This document shows positions 32,530-40,260 of a stretch of DNA of 55,404 nucleotides, piece by piece; within the stretch, counting starts at the first letter, position 1; each line of letters starts with the position of its first letter. The stretch comes from C7867-001 sp035533615. Its GTDB lineage: Bacteria > Patescibacteriota > Minisyncoccia > Phycocordibacterales > Phycocordibacteraceae. The position numbers and the translations under genes were made by a program. The stretch is from positions 1 to 55,404 of the forward strand of contig DATLTM010000023.1 in the NCBI GenBank assembly GCA_035533615.1, given 5' to 3'. The notes under the pieces are model-generated. The model made no database searches. It was not told the DNA's origin and worked only from the letters and a program-made list of their open reading frames with translations.

Positions 32530-34047
32530 TTACGCGAATCCAGGGAAGTAGTCGGTCTCGATGCGGGAGCGGGAGACCCCCATACCCCGCAGGGTCTTTT
32601 TGAATGACTCGACCATTCCGTGCGGGCCGGAGATGTAGAACGTGCGTTCTCGATAATCTGGGACTTCTCGTTCAATGAGTGCCTCGTCAATCATTCCCGT
32701 GTACGTTCCTGGAATTCTGGCTGATTCATTGGTGATCGCATATACAGTTTTCATGCCAATCGTTCGCCGCGCCGTATCAAAAATGTCTTTATAGGCGATT
32801 TCGGACGCAGTTTTGTTTGCATACAGGAGCGTGACAGGACGCCTGTCTTTAGTGTTGATAAGCTGCTGCACCATACTGCGGAAGGGCGTAATGCCGATTC
32901 CGCCGGCGATGAATACGAGCTTCTTCGTTTTATTTTTCGGCAGGACGAAGTCTCCCGCGAGATGCGAGACAGAAAGCGTATCATTCACTTGCATCGCGTT
33001 GAGCGCGCGTTTGAAACTGCTTTGCGATTCGTAGAATTTCGCACCGATGCGGATCATCCCGTCGGCTTCTGTTGGCGAGGATGCAATAGTGAAGAAACGG
33101 CGATTGCCGCGACTATCGGCGGGGCGATGCGGGAGTGTCCACTCAAGATATTGTCCCGCACGAAACAGAAACGGACGATCCGGCGCGAATACGAACTCAT
33201 AAGTACCGTTCGCGAGTCTATTCTTCGCAATGAGTGTAAGCACGAAACGCCCCTGTGGGCTGACGACCGAGGCATAGAGATTACCGATAAGCAACGCGAG
33301 CTCCGGCGTAAAATAGAAAGAGCCGATATGGATATTCGGCGCGAAAAGGAAGCCGACAATCGCACCGTAGATGAGTCGCAAGGAGCGGCTGGGCGGCATC
33401 GTAAGCGGTTCAGTAAGCATCACAAGCCCGAGGAAGAAGAACGGAGAATGCAGAAGAGTTTGAACGACCGCTGTCGGTCCGTTTCCGTTCGCTGTTGCAA
33501 CAATCGTGAAGAGTGTGACGACTGCAAATGCAAGCACTAGGTCGAAGCGGCGGATCTTGCGTACGATGAGCAGCCCGCCGAGGAACACGAACGGCAGGAG
33601 CGAGAGATTCCCGCCGACCCACCAGGATGCCGACTGATTGAGGATGAGCGCTGAGAGCGCAACGCCGAACGCCGCCGGGTTGAAAATATGCTTCTTACCG
33701 ATGGCGAAGATATATTTTGACGCCATTGCCCAGGCCGATGCGAAGATGAGGAAACCGATACCCACGTAATTCACGAGTGCCACCGGTGTAATGATGAGCG
33801 CGAGGATAAGGCCGGTGATGTATACCGACTCCACATTTGTTGCTGCCCCGAAGCTTTTCGCGAATATTGTGTTGGTTGCCCAGCACGTCGTGAGGATAAT
33901 CAGTGTCGAGAAAGCGAGATCTGCGGGATGGTAAGGAAGAATGCCGAAGAGACTGAAGAGTGCCGCCAGGCCAAGCAGGACGAGAAGGTAGTACAGCACG
34001 AGGCGGTACATCGTGATTGTATTGAGGAAGTCGTCAACGAAAGCCAT
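32530..34047 (-). CDS. RnfD/NqrB-like membrane domain fused to ferredoxin-NAD(P) reductase
   Basis: A 505-residue fusion. Residues 1-260 form about ten membrane helices like RnfD/NqrB (KHIFNPAAFGVAL; VMLTEPLTMPPSRSLRLIYG). Residues 265-505 are a soluble FNR unit: RAGQYLEWTLP and RRFFTIASSP (FAD), FIAGGIGITPFRSM and YISGPHGMVESF (NAD(P)H). It would take electrons from NAD(P)H to flavin in or across the membrane. The Ser-Gly-Ala-Thr flavin site of RnfD/NqrB is at best degenerate (NGNGPTAVV). It starts directly at the stop of the FMN-binding protein gene, its likely acceptor. Confidence 0.9.
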   Translation of the reverse strand: MAFVDDFLNTITMYRLVLYYLLVLLGLAALFSLFGILPYHPADLAFSTLIILTTCWATNTIFAKSFGAATNVESVYITGLILALIITPVALVNYVGIGFLIFASAWAMASKYIFAIGKKHIFNPAAFGVALSALILNQSASWWVGGNLSLLPFVFLGGLLIVRKIRRFDLVLAFAVVTLFTIVATANGNGPTAVVQTLLHSPFFFLGLVMLTEPLTMPPSRSLRLIYGAIVGFLFAPNIHIGSFYFTPELALLIGNLYASVVSPQGRFVLTLIAKNRLANGTYEFVFAPDRPFLFRAGQYLEWTLPHRPADSRGNRRFFTIASSPTEADGMIRIGAKFYESQSSFKRALNAMQVNDTLSVSHLAGDFVLPKNKTKKLVFIAGGIGITPFRSMVQQLINTKDRRPVTLLYANKTASEIAYKDIFDTARRTIGMKTVYAITNESARIPGTYTGMIDEALIEREVPDYRERTFYISGPHGMVESFKKTLRGMGVSRSRIETDYFPGFA

Positions 34048-34758
34048 TTAGTTCTTCGCCTGTGCAAGTGCCGACGCGAGTGATTGTACGAAAGCCATGC
34101 TCGTTTCGGTCGCACCCGAAACACCGCTTACGTTTGCGCTCTGGGCCTGTATGGCTTCTTGGGTAAGCATTGGCATTGCCTGACTGTTGACGTATTGCGA
34201 GTAACTGTGTTCGTTCGGGTATTGCAGGAATTGTACATCGGAGAGCTTGCCGTTCGTCACTATGGCCTGCACCTGGACGGTGCCATAATAAGCGTCCGCA
34301 GAATCACCGGTATACGAGCCGTCGACATATTGGCCGGACGGTTTTTGTGGCACGGGAACTGGAGCCGGCGCCGGAGTATTCACTTTTGTCTTTGGAGGCT
34401 GAGAAGGAGTTGTTTTTGTTGGTAATGGCGTCACCGGAGGAACTGTCGTTGTCTGTGATGATACTGCCGGAGTTGTCATTGCGAATGACTGCGAGCTACC
34501 GATGTTTTGCCACACGGCGTAAATGACGGAAACGGCAATGAGCGCGAAGGAGAGGGCAAATTTTCTGCCGGCAATTGCGTTCGGCGCAGCTGGAACGGAG
34601 GAGATCTTCGGCGATACGGTTGTTGCAGCGCGATCGAACGCCTCATTGATGTCCTGTTCGCTCCATTCATTTAGAAGAAGTGACCGGCGTATTGTCTCAT
34701 GCGGCGTGCCAGCAGCCGATTGCTCGCGGATATAGGCGATTAATTGGGGGGTGGTCAT
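34048..34758 (-). CDS. Membrane-anchored FMN-binding protein (RnfG/NqrC-like)
   Basis: A 236-residue protein in three parts: a CPR-type helical N-terminal domain (LIAYIREQSAAGTPHETIRR), one membrane helix (about 66-84), then a Pro/Thr-rich linker and an FMN-binding domain starting YVDGSYTGDSADAYYG. The flavinylation motif SGATET (residues 214-219) predicts covalent FMN on the last Thr by ApbE, which is encoded at 40261. It should carry electrons outside the membrane, received from the fusion protein 0 nt downstream. I chose the ATG at 34758; an earlier start adds 14 residues across the promoter. Confidence 0.9.
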   Translation of the reverse strand: MTTPQLIAYIREQSAAGTPHETIRRSLLLNEWSEQDINEAFDRAATTVSPKISSVPAAPNAIAGRKFALSFALIAVSVIYAVWQNIGSSQSFAMTTPAVSSQTTTVPPVTPLPTKTTPSQPPKTKVNTPAPAPVPVPQKPSGQYVDGSYTGDSADAYYGTVQVQAIVTNGKLSDVQFLQYPNEHSYSQYVNSQAMPMLTQEAIQAQSANVSGVSGATETSMAFVQSLASALAQAKN

Positions 34759-34771
34759 GCAGAAGGTAGGT

Positions 34772-34777
34772 ACTATA
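34772..34777 (-). promoter_or_regulatory. -10-like box before FMN-binding protein gene
   Basis: TATAGT on the minus strand, ending 13 nt before the ATG at 34758, in the 47-nt spacer after the membrane protein gene. It could give a shorter transcript of the two redox genes alone. Confidence 0.4.
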
Positions 34778-34805
34778 TAGATACACGGGAGGCGCGGCAA
34801 TTATT

Positions 34806-35516
34806 TCATTCACCGTTCGGCACGATATGGACGCCGTATGCATAGACGATTCCTTGCGTCAGGCGGCCCGCAGCATACACTTTGTCGCCAATAGAAAGCG
34901 TCGCAAGGTCGAATCCGACCGGCGGAGTGATAGTCCAGGATCCCTCATCAGTATCGCGGTCGGCATCGTTATGGGAAATAACGAATATTGGTCCGGTGAT
35001 AGACGTGACATAGCCGCGGTAGACACCCTGGTCTGTATGTGAGTCGTATATCCCTTCGTAGAAGGATCCGAGGACTGGCAGTCGATCGTTATCGGCTTCA
35101 GAGAGGAGGTAGGCATGAAGCGGTGTAACACTGACAAGTACGCTGCCGATGACCCCTATGCCCAGTATCAGGAGGAAGACGCGCACAAGCGGGAATCGAT
35201 ACGCTGTTGTATAGCGTCGTACCAGAAATTCAAGGGCGATAAGCAATATCACAAACAAAAACAGAGACGTCCACGGGAAGAGCACGATGAACGTCACGAG
35301 ACCTTGCTCGCCGAACTCAAGAAGGAATTGCACACCACTTTTGTGAATGCTGAAAAATGCGAAGCTAAGTACAAAAAGAGCTCCAACGACCGCGAGCAGG
35401 GAAATAGCGCCGATCAGAACGGCGCGGAATACGAAAAAGATCCAGGAATGCATGGAAACGGTCCCAATACGGATTTTCTCGAGCACACTCTTTTGAATGT
35501 CATTCTCCTGCAACAT
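34806..35516 (-). CDS. Membrane protein, possible anti-sigma factor
   Basis: A 236-residue protein of unknown family. It has three hydrophobic helices (FFVFRAVLIGAISLLAVVGAL; FIVLFPWTSLFLFVILLIAL; VRVFLLILGIGVIGSVLVSV) and an outer C-terminal beta domain of about 90 residues resembling an OB-like fold (GYVTSITGPIFVISH...LSIGDKVYAAGRL). The start overlaps the ECF sigma gene by 17 nt. That position is where anti-sigma factors are usually found, so it may hold the sigma factor at the membrane. No ZAS motif is present in the short cytoplasmic N-terminus. Confidence 0.72.
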   Translation of the reverse strand: MLQENDIQKSVLEKIRIGTVSMHSWIFFVFRAVLIGAISLLAVVGALFVLSFAFFSIHKSGVQFLLEFGEQGLVTFIVLFPWTSLFLFVILLIALEFLVRRYTTAYRFPLVRVFLLILGIGVIGSVLVSVTPLHAYLLSEADNDRLPVLGSFYEGIYDSHTDQGVYRGYVTSITGPIFVISHNDADRDTDEGSWTITPPVGFDLATLSIGDKVYAAGRLTQGIVYAYGVHIVPNGE

Positions 35517-36060
35517 ATTTTTTTATCGCTTCGCGCGCGCGGCGGAGGCGGATGCCGACCGTTCCGACCGGGACATGGAGGACGTCTGCGATTTCTTGGT
35601 ATCCCAGCTGCTCAAGATAGTACAGCACGACTACTTCGCGGTAGATGGGAGGGAGTGCGTTAAGTCCGCGATCGACAAGCGCGCGCATGTGCTCCCGCTC
35701 TTCATCTTCCGCGGGGTCTCTCTCATATGCGGCATGCGCCGAGAATAAGTCGAGGTCGACCGTGATAAGCGGATGGCGGCTATTGTGTCGAAGCGTATTT
35801 ACAAACATATTGTGTGCGATGCGGTATATCCAGGGCGAAAAAGGCCTCGCAGCATCATAGCCCAGAATGTTCTGATAAGTTTTTATGAACACCTCCTGTA
35901 CGACGTCTTCGATAGGGGCGTTGTCAGACAAGAATTTTCTGCCGTAGCGGAGCAGTTTGGGCTGGTATCTACTCATGAGTACACCGAAGGCGGCTTCATT
36001 CTTTCCCTGTACGAGCGCCGCAAGTTCTTCGTCAGTCTTCTGATTGAGCATCTCGTTCAT
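35500..36060 (-). CDS. ECF-type RNA polymerase sigma factor
   Basis: A 186-residue sigma-70 family factor with regions 2 and 4 only. Region 2: FGVLMSRYQPKLLRYGRKFL, then IEDVVQEVFIKTYQN and PWIYRIAHNMFVNTLR; region 4: LPPIYREVVVLYYLEQLGYQEIADVL and VPVGTVGIRLRRAREAIKKY. It should direct polymerase to its own promoter and a small regulon, probably including the redox genes downstream. I chose the ATG at 36060 (six residues after an alternative start) because TATACT ends 7 nt upstream. The gene is divergent from the AroE-like fusion and shares a dyad with it. Confidence 0.93.
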   Translation of the reverse strand: MNEMLNQKTDEELAALVQGKNEAAFGVLMSRYQPKLLRYGRKFLSDNAPIEDVVQEVFIKTYQNILGYDAARPFSPWIYRIAHNMFVNTLRHNSRHPLITVDLDLFSAHAAYERDPAEDEEREHMRALVDRGLNALPPIYREVVVLYYLEQLGYQEIADVLHVPVGTVGIRLRRAREAIKKYVAGE

Positions 36061-36067
36061 TTGTCTC

Positions 36068-36073
36068 AGTATA
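36068..36073 (-). promoter_or_regulatory. -10 box of the sigma factor operon
   Basis: TATACT on the minus strand, ending 7 nt before the ATG at 36060. Confidence 0.55.
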
Positions 36074-36104
36074 CCCAAGCACTAAGAGTTTAGCTCTGGG
36101 TATA
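36070..36104. promoter_or_regulatory. Nested dyad between divergent promoters
   Basis: Outer arms TATACCC (36070-36076) and GGGTATA (36098-36104) enclose inner arms AGAG (36085-36088) and CTCT (36094-36097). It overlaps the -10 box of the sigma gene and faces the divergent AroE-like gene. A CTACCA...TGGTAG dyad lies further right, at 36124-36150. Confidence 0.55.
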
Positions 36105-36170
36105 TCGCGTCGGTTGAAATATCTACCATTTACTGGTGTACTACTGGTAGTTACTAACCAAGAGGATTGC

Positions 36171-37538
36171 ATGGATAAACCTAACCACCACGAACATCCG
36201 GAACTTTGGTTTCGGCCGAGTCCGGCCATGCCTCTCCCCGCTCTTTTATCGCTCATTGAAAAAGAAGAAATAACAGAGACGTTGCGCCTTGGAAGGCGCG
36301 ATGGGGCGCATCAGAAGGGATATATTCCCGGCACCGTAGCGACGCTGCGTCTGTTCGATGCTGATTGGCAGGAACGGTTACACAAGCGAATACGTGTCAC
36401 CAACGTCGTAAGCAAATCACTTCACGAGTTTCCAAATTGGCAGTCAGTGCAACAGGAACTTTCTTTTTTTGAGAATCGGCCAATTGCACTGGACGAAATA
36501 GTTAGCATCGTTGAATTCTCGTTTCCTGGGAAAGAAAGGAGAGGCATAATGAATATCCTGGATCAACTCAACCGAATAGCAGAGAATAATATTCCGGATC
36601 TATCGGGGCCGTTTTCAGTTATCATCGGAGAACATCCTTCGGCATATGCGGTGAGTCCGCGGATGTGGAACAAGGAAATCGAGCTTCGCGGAGTAGAAGG
36701 TCATTTCTTTCCCATCGATATTCCGTTCGAACGGAAGGACGATCTTACAGTGCTACTTAACGTAGCATTCGCCGCCGGCCCTGAATACTTCCGGGTGCTT
36801 ACCATCACCAATCCGTACAAGATTCACGCTCTGGAGTACTTCCGTGCGCAAGCGAAGAAGTTTCCCGGCCGGGTGGTGATTTCTGCGGATGCGGAGCGTA
36901 TCGGAGCGACCAACCAGATACTGATTGGCCCCGACAGCATCTTCAACGTCATTAATTCTGACGGACAGGGGATGGTGAACGCGATACAAACCTATTTCGT
37001 CGAAATGGGAGGGAAAAATCTCGCAGACAAAAGAATCGGGATTATCGGCGCAGGAGGAGCCGCACGTGGCATTATCTACGAACTGATGAAACTGACCGGC
37101 ACCGGGAAGGGGAGTATCGCACTCTTTAACCGTACGGTGGAGAAAGCGGAGGCGCTCATACTTGAATTCAAGCGGTTCTTCTCCGGAGCGAAGATAACCG
37201 TGCACCCGCTCGCTGACCTCCCTAGGTTAGCGACGGGTCATGATGTCCTCGTCTCTTCCATTACGGATGGCGATCCGTTGTTTGAGCACAATGTGTACAG
37301 GACGCTCATACCGGGAACACTCATCGTGGATGCAAACTATGGCGAGAAGTCAGTGCTAGAAAAGCATGCGGATACGCAGGCATCTGACAAGGATCTCGCG
37401 GTCCGCGACGGAAGCGGCATGGTCGTAGAAGGGTACATCATTCCTTCCCAGGCGCTCGCGAAGCTTTGGGGGTATGAGGTTCCTTTTACGGTGTATGAAG
37501 AAATCGGCGCGCTGTTTAACTACAAGCCGAGGAAATAA
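36171..37538 (+). CDS. Shikimate dehydrogenase-like protein with N-terminal ASCH/PUA-like domain
   Basis: A 455-residue fusion. Residues 130-455 have the AroE fold: substrate domain with YAVSPRMWNKE and the catalytic-Lys motif TITNPYK (usually NVTxPxK), then the NADP domain GIIGAGGAARGIIYEL and LFNRTVEKAEAL. Residues 1-125 are extra; TLRLGRRDGAHQKG and RIRVTNVVSKSLHE look like an ASCH/PUA RNA-binding-type domain, by eye only. A Shine-Dalgarno AAAGGAG lies 7 nt before an in-frame ATG at 36549, exactly at the domain junction, so the AroE part could also be made alone. No other shikimate gene is present here. Confidence 0.82.
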   Translation: MDKPNHHEHPELWFRPSPAMPLPALLSLIEKEEITETLRLGRRDGAHQKGYIPGTVATLRLFDADWQERLHKRIRVTNVVSKSLHEFPNWQSVQQELSFFENRPIALDEIVSIVEFSFPGKERRGIMNILDQLNRIAENNIPDLSGPFSVIIGEHPSAYAVSPRMWNKEIELRGVEGHFFPIDIPFERKDDLTVLLNVAFAAGPEYFRVLTITNPYKIHALEYFRAQAKKFPGRVVISADAERIGATNQILIGPDSIFNVINSDGQGMVNAIQTYFVEMGGKNLADKRIGIIGAGGAARGIIYELMKLTGTGKGSIALFNRTVEKAEALILEFKRFFSGAKITVHPLADLPRLATGHDVLVSSITDGDPLFEHNVYRTLIPGTLIVDANYGEKSVLEKHADTQASDKDLAVRDGSGMVVEGYIIPSQALAKLWGYEVPFTVYEEIGALFNYKPRK

Positions 37539-37558
37539 TCATGCATCCGAACCCACCG

Positions 37559-37582
37559 GGTCGAGCTCTGCTCGACCTTTTT
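37559..37582 (+). terminator. Terminator after AroE-like gene
   Basis: A perfect 8-bp stem GGTCGAGC / GCTCGACC with loop TCT and a following TTTTTCTTTTT tract. Confidence 0.9.
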
Positions 37583-37586
37583 CTTT

Positions 37587-38591
37587 TTATGAAACGATGT
37601 TTGTCGGCGAACCCGCCGCGAAATTCTTTATATTCTCAACAGTCGTGTCGAGGATTCGCTCGATTGCTTCAATTGTGTTAAACGCAGTGTGCGGGGTAAC
37701 GATGACACGCGGATGGTCGATGAGATAGTGGTCTTCAAGGAGGGTCTTAATCGCGTCGGCATTTGGATGCGGCACGGTGAAGAGGGCCGTTTCGTTCGCC
37801 AAGTCGCCCTCCTCTTCGAGTACGTCGAGTGCGGCGCCCGCAAGCATTCCGGACCGAAGCGCTCCGACGAGAGCGTCGGTCTCGACGACTGCGCCGCGCG
37901 CAGTGTTGACGAGGTACGCGCCTTTCTTAATATTCACGATATTCTCCTTGTTGATGAGATGGTGTGTATGCTCGTTATAGGGAACATGGAGTGTGACGAT
38001 GTCAGCTTGCGCGAGCAGATCGGGGAGCGCCGTGTAGGCGAAACCGAGCGTGTGGGAGAGGTCCCGGTTCGGATATGCATCAAAACCGATAATTTTCATC
38101 CCGAAGCCCTGGGCCATGCGGATGACGTGCGCGCCGATGTGCCCGGTGCCGATAACCCCGAGCGTCTTTCCTGCGAGGTCAAAGCCGCGCAGACCGTCGA
38201 GTGAGAACGTTCCGGTCTCGCGCACACGCTCGTCGGCGTCGATGACGCGGCGCGAAAGCGCGAGGATGAGCGCGAACGCGAATTCCGCGACGGTGTTCTC
38301 GCCGTAGAAGGGCACGTTCGCGACCGTGATACTCCTTGCCGATGCCGCCGCGAGATCGATATGGTCGAATCCGGTCGAACGGGTCGCGATGAGTTTCAGA
38401 GAAGGGAATCGGCTTATCTCCGCTTCAGTAATTGGCGATTCGATAAACGTGCAGAGGACCTGCGCACTGGGGTCGGTCAATTCCGGGTAGGTGGCCAGAG
38501 ACCTCTCGTGGAAATCAATATCGTGTCCTGGCAGTCTCTCCCGCACGTATGCTTCTTCCCACGCCTCGCCCGAGAAATAATGAATTTTCAT
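37587..38591 (-). CDS. D-2-hydroxyacid dehydrogenase (D-lactate dehydrogenase-like)
   Basis: A 334-residue NAD-dependent enzyme. The Rossmann motif is LGVIGTGHIGAHVIRMAQGFG; catalytic Arg is in VNTARGAVV, the Glu in LDVLEEEGD and the His in VTPHTAFNT. The family reduces 2-oxo acids such as pyruvate to the D-hydroxy acid, regenerating NAD+ for fermentation, which suits a fermentative CPR cell. Family length is normal. It is convergent with the AroE-like gene and lies behind the spermidine synthase terminator. Confidence 0.93.
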   Translation of the reverse strand: MKIHYFSGEAWEEAYVRERLPGHDIDFHERSLATYPELTDPSAQVLCTFIESPITEAEISRFPSLKLIATRSTGFDHIDLAAASARSITVANVPFYGENTVAEFAFALILALSRRVIDADERVRETGTFSLDGLRGFDLAGKTLGVIGTGHIGAHVIRMAQGFGMKIIGFDAYPNRDLSHTLGFAYTALPDLLAQADIVTLHVPYNEHTHHLINKENIVNIKKGAYLVNTARGAVVETDALVGALRSGMLAGAALDVLEEEGDLANETALFTVPHPNADAIKTLLEDHYLIDHPRVIVTPHTAFNTIEAIERILDTTVENIKNFAAGSPTNIVS

Positions 38592-38621
38592 ATTCGTGTA
38601 CAGCTTACACTGTTCCAGTAT

Positions 38622-38659
38622 AAAAGAAGAGACCGCCGATGAGTATTACACCGGCAGTC
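38622..38659 (-). terminator. Terminator of spermidine synthase-like gene
   Basis: On the minus strand GACTGCCG / CGGCGGTC (8 pairs, one G-U) with a 13-nt loop, followed by TCTTCTTTTA. Confidence 0.7.
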
Positions 38660-38672
38660 TGTTAAGTCCCTC

Positions 38673-39545
38673 CTATGCACGTTCTACGATCCTTTGAATG
38701 AATCGTGGTAGAGCGAAAGCGGCGTCGTGGAGCTGCGTCGTCCAGTATTTGGTCGGGAAGCTGCCTTCCGCCGCATATCGATCAGCGATATTGTCCGAAG
38801 CAATGGTTGCTATGTCCAGATTGCTTGCCCAGCCTATTGCTAGATGACCACCCACATACGTCGGCCGTGCCGTCAGATAGCAGCCGCTGTGCGGGAAAAG
38901 TTTGCGGAAGTGCCTCATGGAAGAAACCAATTCGTCCTGCTGTAAAAATGGGACGCCATTTTGTGTGACGAGGATTCCGCGTTCGGTGAGGCATCGTTTG
39001 CAGGCGGCATAGAATTTCTTGCTGAACAGCACCTTGCCCGGACCTTGCGGGTCGGTCGAATCGACGATAATCACATCGAATCGGCGCTTGGCTCGAGCGA
39101 CATACTCCATACCGTCTTGAATGATGCTTTCAAATCTTTTGTCCGCGAAGACCGACCCGGTGAACTCGGGGAAATATTTCTGTGAAAGAGTGATCACCGA
39201 CGTATCGATTTCCACCAAGGTAACGCGCTTCACCGCCGCATGCTTGAGTACCTCGCAGGCGACGCTGCAATCTCCTCCGCCGATAATGAGCACATTTTCC
39301 GCCTCGCCATGGGCGAAGAGTGGCACGTGCGCCATCATTTCGCTGTAGATGAACTCATCGCGCATAGTAATCTGCACGATGCCGTCCAGAATCAACATCT
39401 TGCCGAAGAACGGATGGGCGATAATTGCTAAATGTTGGTGCTCGGTTTGTAGTTCATAGAGCACCGTCTTAGCTTGGTACACTGTCCAGAAGCCGTTCTT
39501 CTCATGCAGTGTTTCTGGGAATGACCGCAGTTCTTTTCTGTCCAC
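38673..39545 (-). CDS. speE: Spermidine synthase-like aminopropyltransferase
   Basis: A 290-residue SpeE-type enzyme. Features: N-terminal beta domain ending LILDGIVQITMRDEFIYSEMMAHVPL, the nucleotide-binding motif VLIIGGGDCSVACEVLKH, LVEIDTSVI and the catalytic-loop motif VIIVDSTDPQGPGKVLFSKKFY. It transfers an aminopropyl group from decarboxylated AdoMet to putrescine or a related amine. The start is a GTG with a good Shine-Dalgarno (GAAGGAG, 6-nt spacing), unlike most genes here. It is divergent from the SpeD-like gene, its expected partner. Confidence 0.9.
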   Translation of the reverse strand: MDRKELRSFPETLHEKNGFWTVYQAKTVLYELQTEHQHLAIIAHPFFGKMLILDGIVQITMRDEFIYSEMMAHVPLFAHGEAENVLIIGGGDCSVACEVLKHAAVKRVTLVEIDTSVITLSQKYFPEFTGSVFADKRFESIIQDGMEYVARAKRRFDVIIVDSTDPQGPGKVLFSKKFYAACKRCLTERGILVTQNGVPFLQQDELVSSMRHFRKLFPHSGCYLTARPTYVGGHLAIGWASNLDIATIASDNIADRYAAEGSFPTKYWTTQLHDAAFALPRFIQRIVERA

Positions 39546-39725
39546 AAGAGACTCCTTCTGTTATTTGTACGGGAAAACTCTCGCAGTATACTGCCATATT
39601 TTAAAAATAAAGTCAAAAGTTTATGGCATACTATTGCACTTTTGCGAAGATTGTTCCATACTATATCTTTAGAAAGTTAGCATTTCGCAATCCTGCGAAT
39701 GCATTTCACAAACGGGGGATCCGAA

Positions 39726-40181
39726 ATGAACGCACAAAAGGCGACGCAGTTGACGAAAGGCCGTAGTGGATGCGGTAGTCTGAACATCGCATTCGATTTG
39801 TATCTCGACGCGGTGAGTAACAGTAATGTCGCTTTTTCTGCGGAAAAACTGAACGTTGTGATTCGCAAGGCGATCAAGAAAGCGGGAATGACGCTGCGGA
39901 AATCCTTCATCGATCCTTGGGAATCGGTACAGGAAGGCCCCGCAACGCTTTTCTATTCGCTCGAGGAGTCGCACGTACGGATCGAAACATGGCCGGCAGA
40001 AGGCCATTTGCAGGGAGAAGTGCAATTGTGCAACTTCTCAAAGAACAATGAGAAGGCGGCCCAACATCTCGCCGAGTGCATTATTGGGTCAGTTAACCCG
40101 GAGACAACGCAAGTTCTGTTCCTTCGCCGTGGACCTGGTCCGGATCTACTCGCTCGAGAGCTGGTAAAAAGAAGACGTTAA
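39726..40181 (+). CDS. speD: Pyruvoyl-dependent SpeD-family decarboxylase
   Basis: A 151-residue class 1B AdoMet decarboxylase homologue. The self-cleavage site is LEESH (cut expected between Glu81 and Ser82, making the pyruvoyl group), followed by IETWP and Cys102, which aligns with the catalytic Cys. Odd: the position usually His in the family motif (IHTWP) is Glu87. Loss of AdoMet-decarboxylase residues is known in SpeD paralogues that decarboxylate ornithine or arginine, so the substrate is uncertain. It lies divergent from speE. The ATG at 39726 was chosen over one 9 codons upstream. Confidence 0.85.
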   Translation: MNAQKATQLTKGRSGCGSLNIAFDLYLDAVSNSNVAFSAEKLNVVIRKAIKKAGMTLRKSFIDPWESVQEGPATLFYSLEESHVRIETWPAEGHLQGEVQLCNFSKNNEKAAQHLAECIIGSVNPETTQVLFLRRGPGPDLLARELVKRRR

Positions 40182-40203
40182 TCTAGGCAGTTTGAAATTA
40201 TGA

Positions 40204-40230
40204 GGCGCAAGTGTAAGCTTGCGCCTTATT
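40204..40230 (+). terminator. Terminator after SpeD-like gene
   Basis: A perfect 8-bp stem GGCGCAAG / CTTGCGCC, loop TGTAAG, then TTATT. Confidence 0.75.
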
Positions 40231-40248
40231 CGTCGTCCGTCCGAGGAG

Positions 40249-40254
40249 TATGAT
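40249..40254 (+). promoter_or_regulatory. -10 box of apbE (leaderless)
   Basis: TATGAT ends 6 nt before the ATG at 40261. Confidence 0.55.
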
Positions 40255-40260
40255 GCAGTA

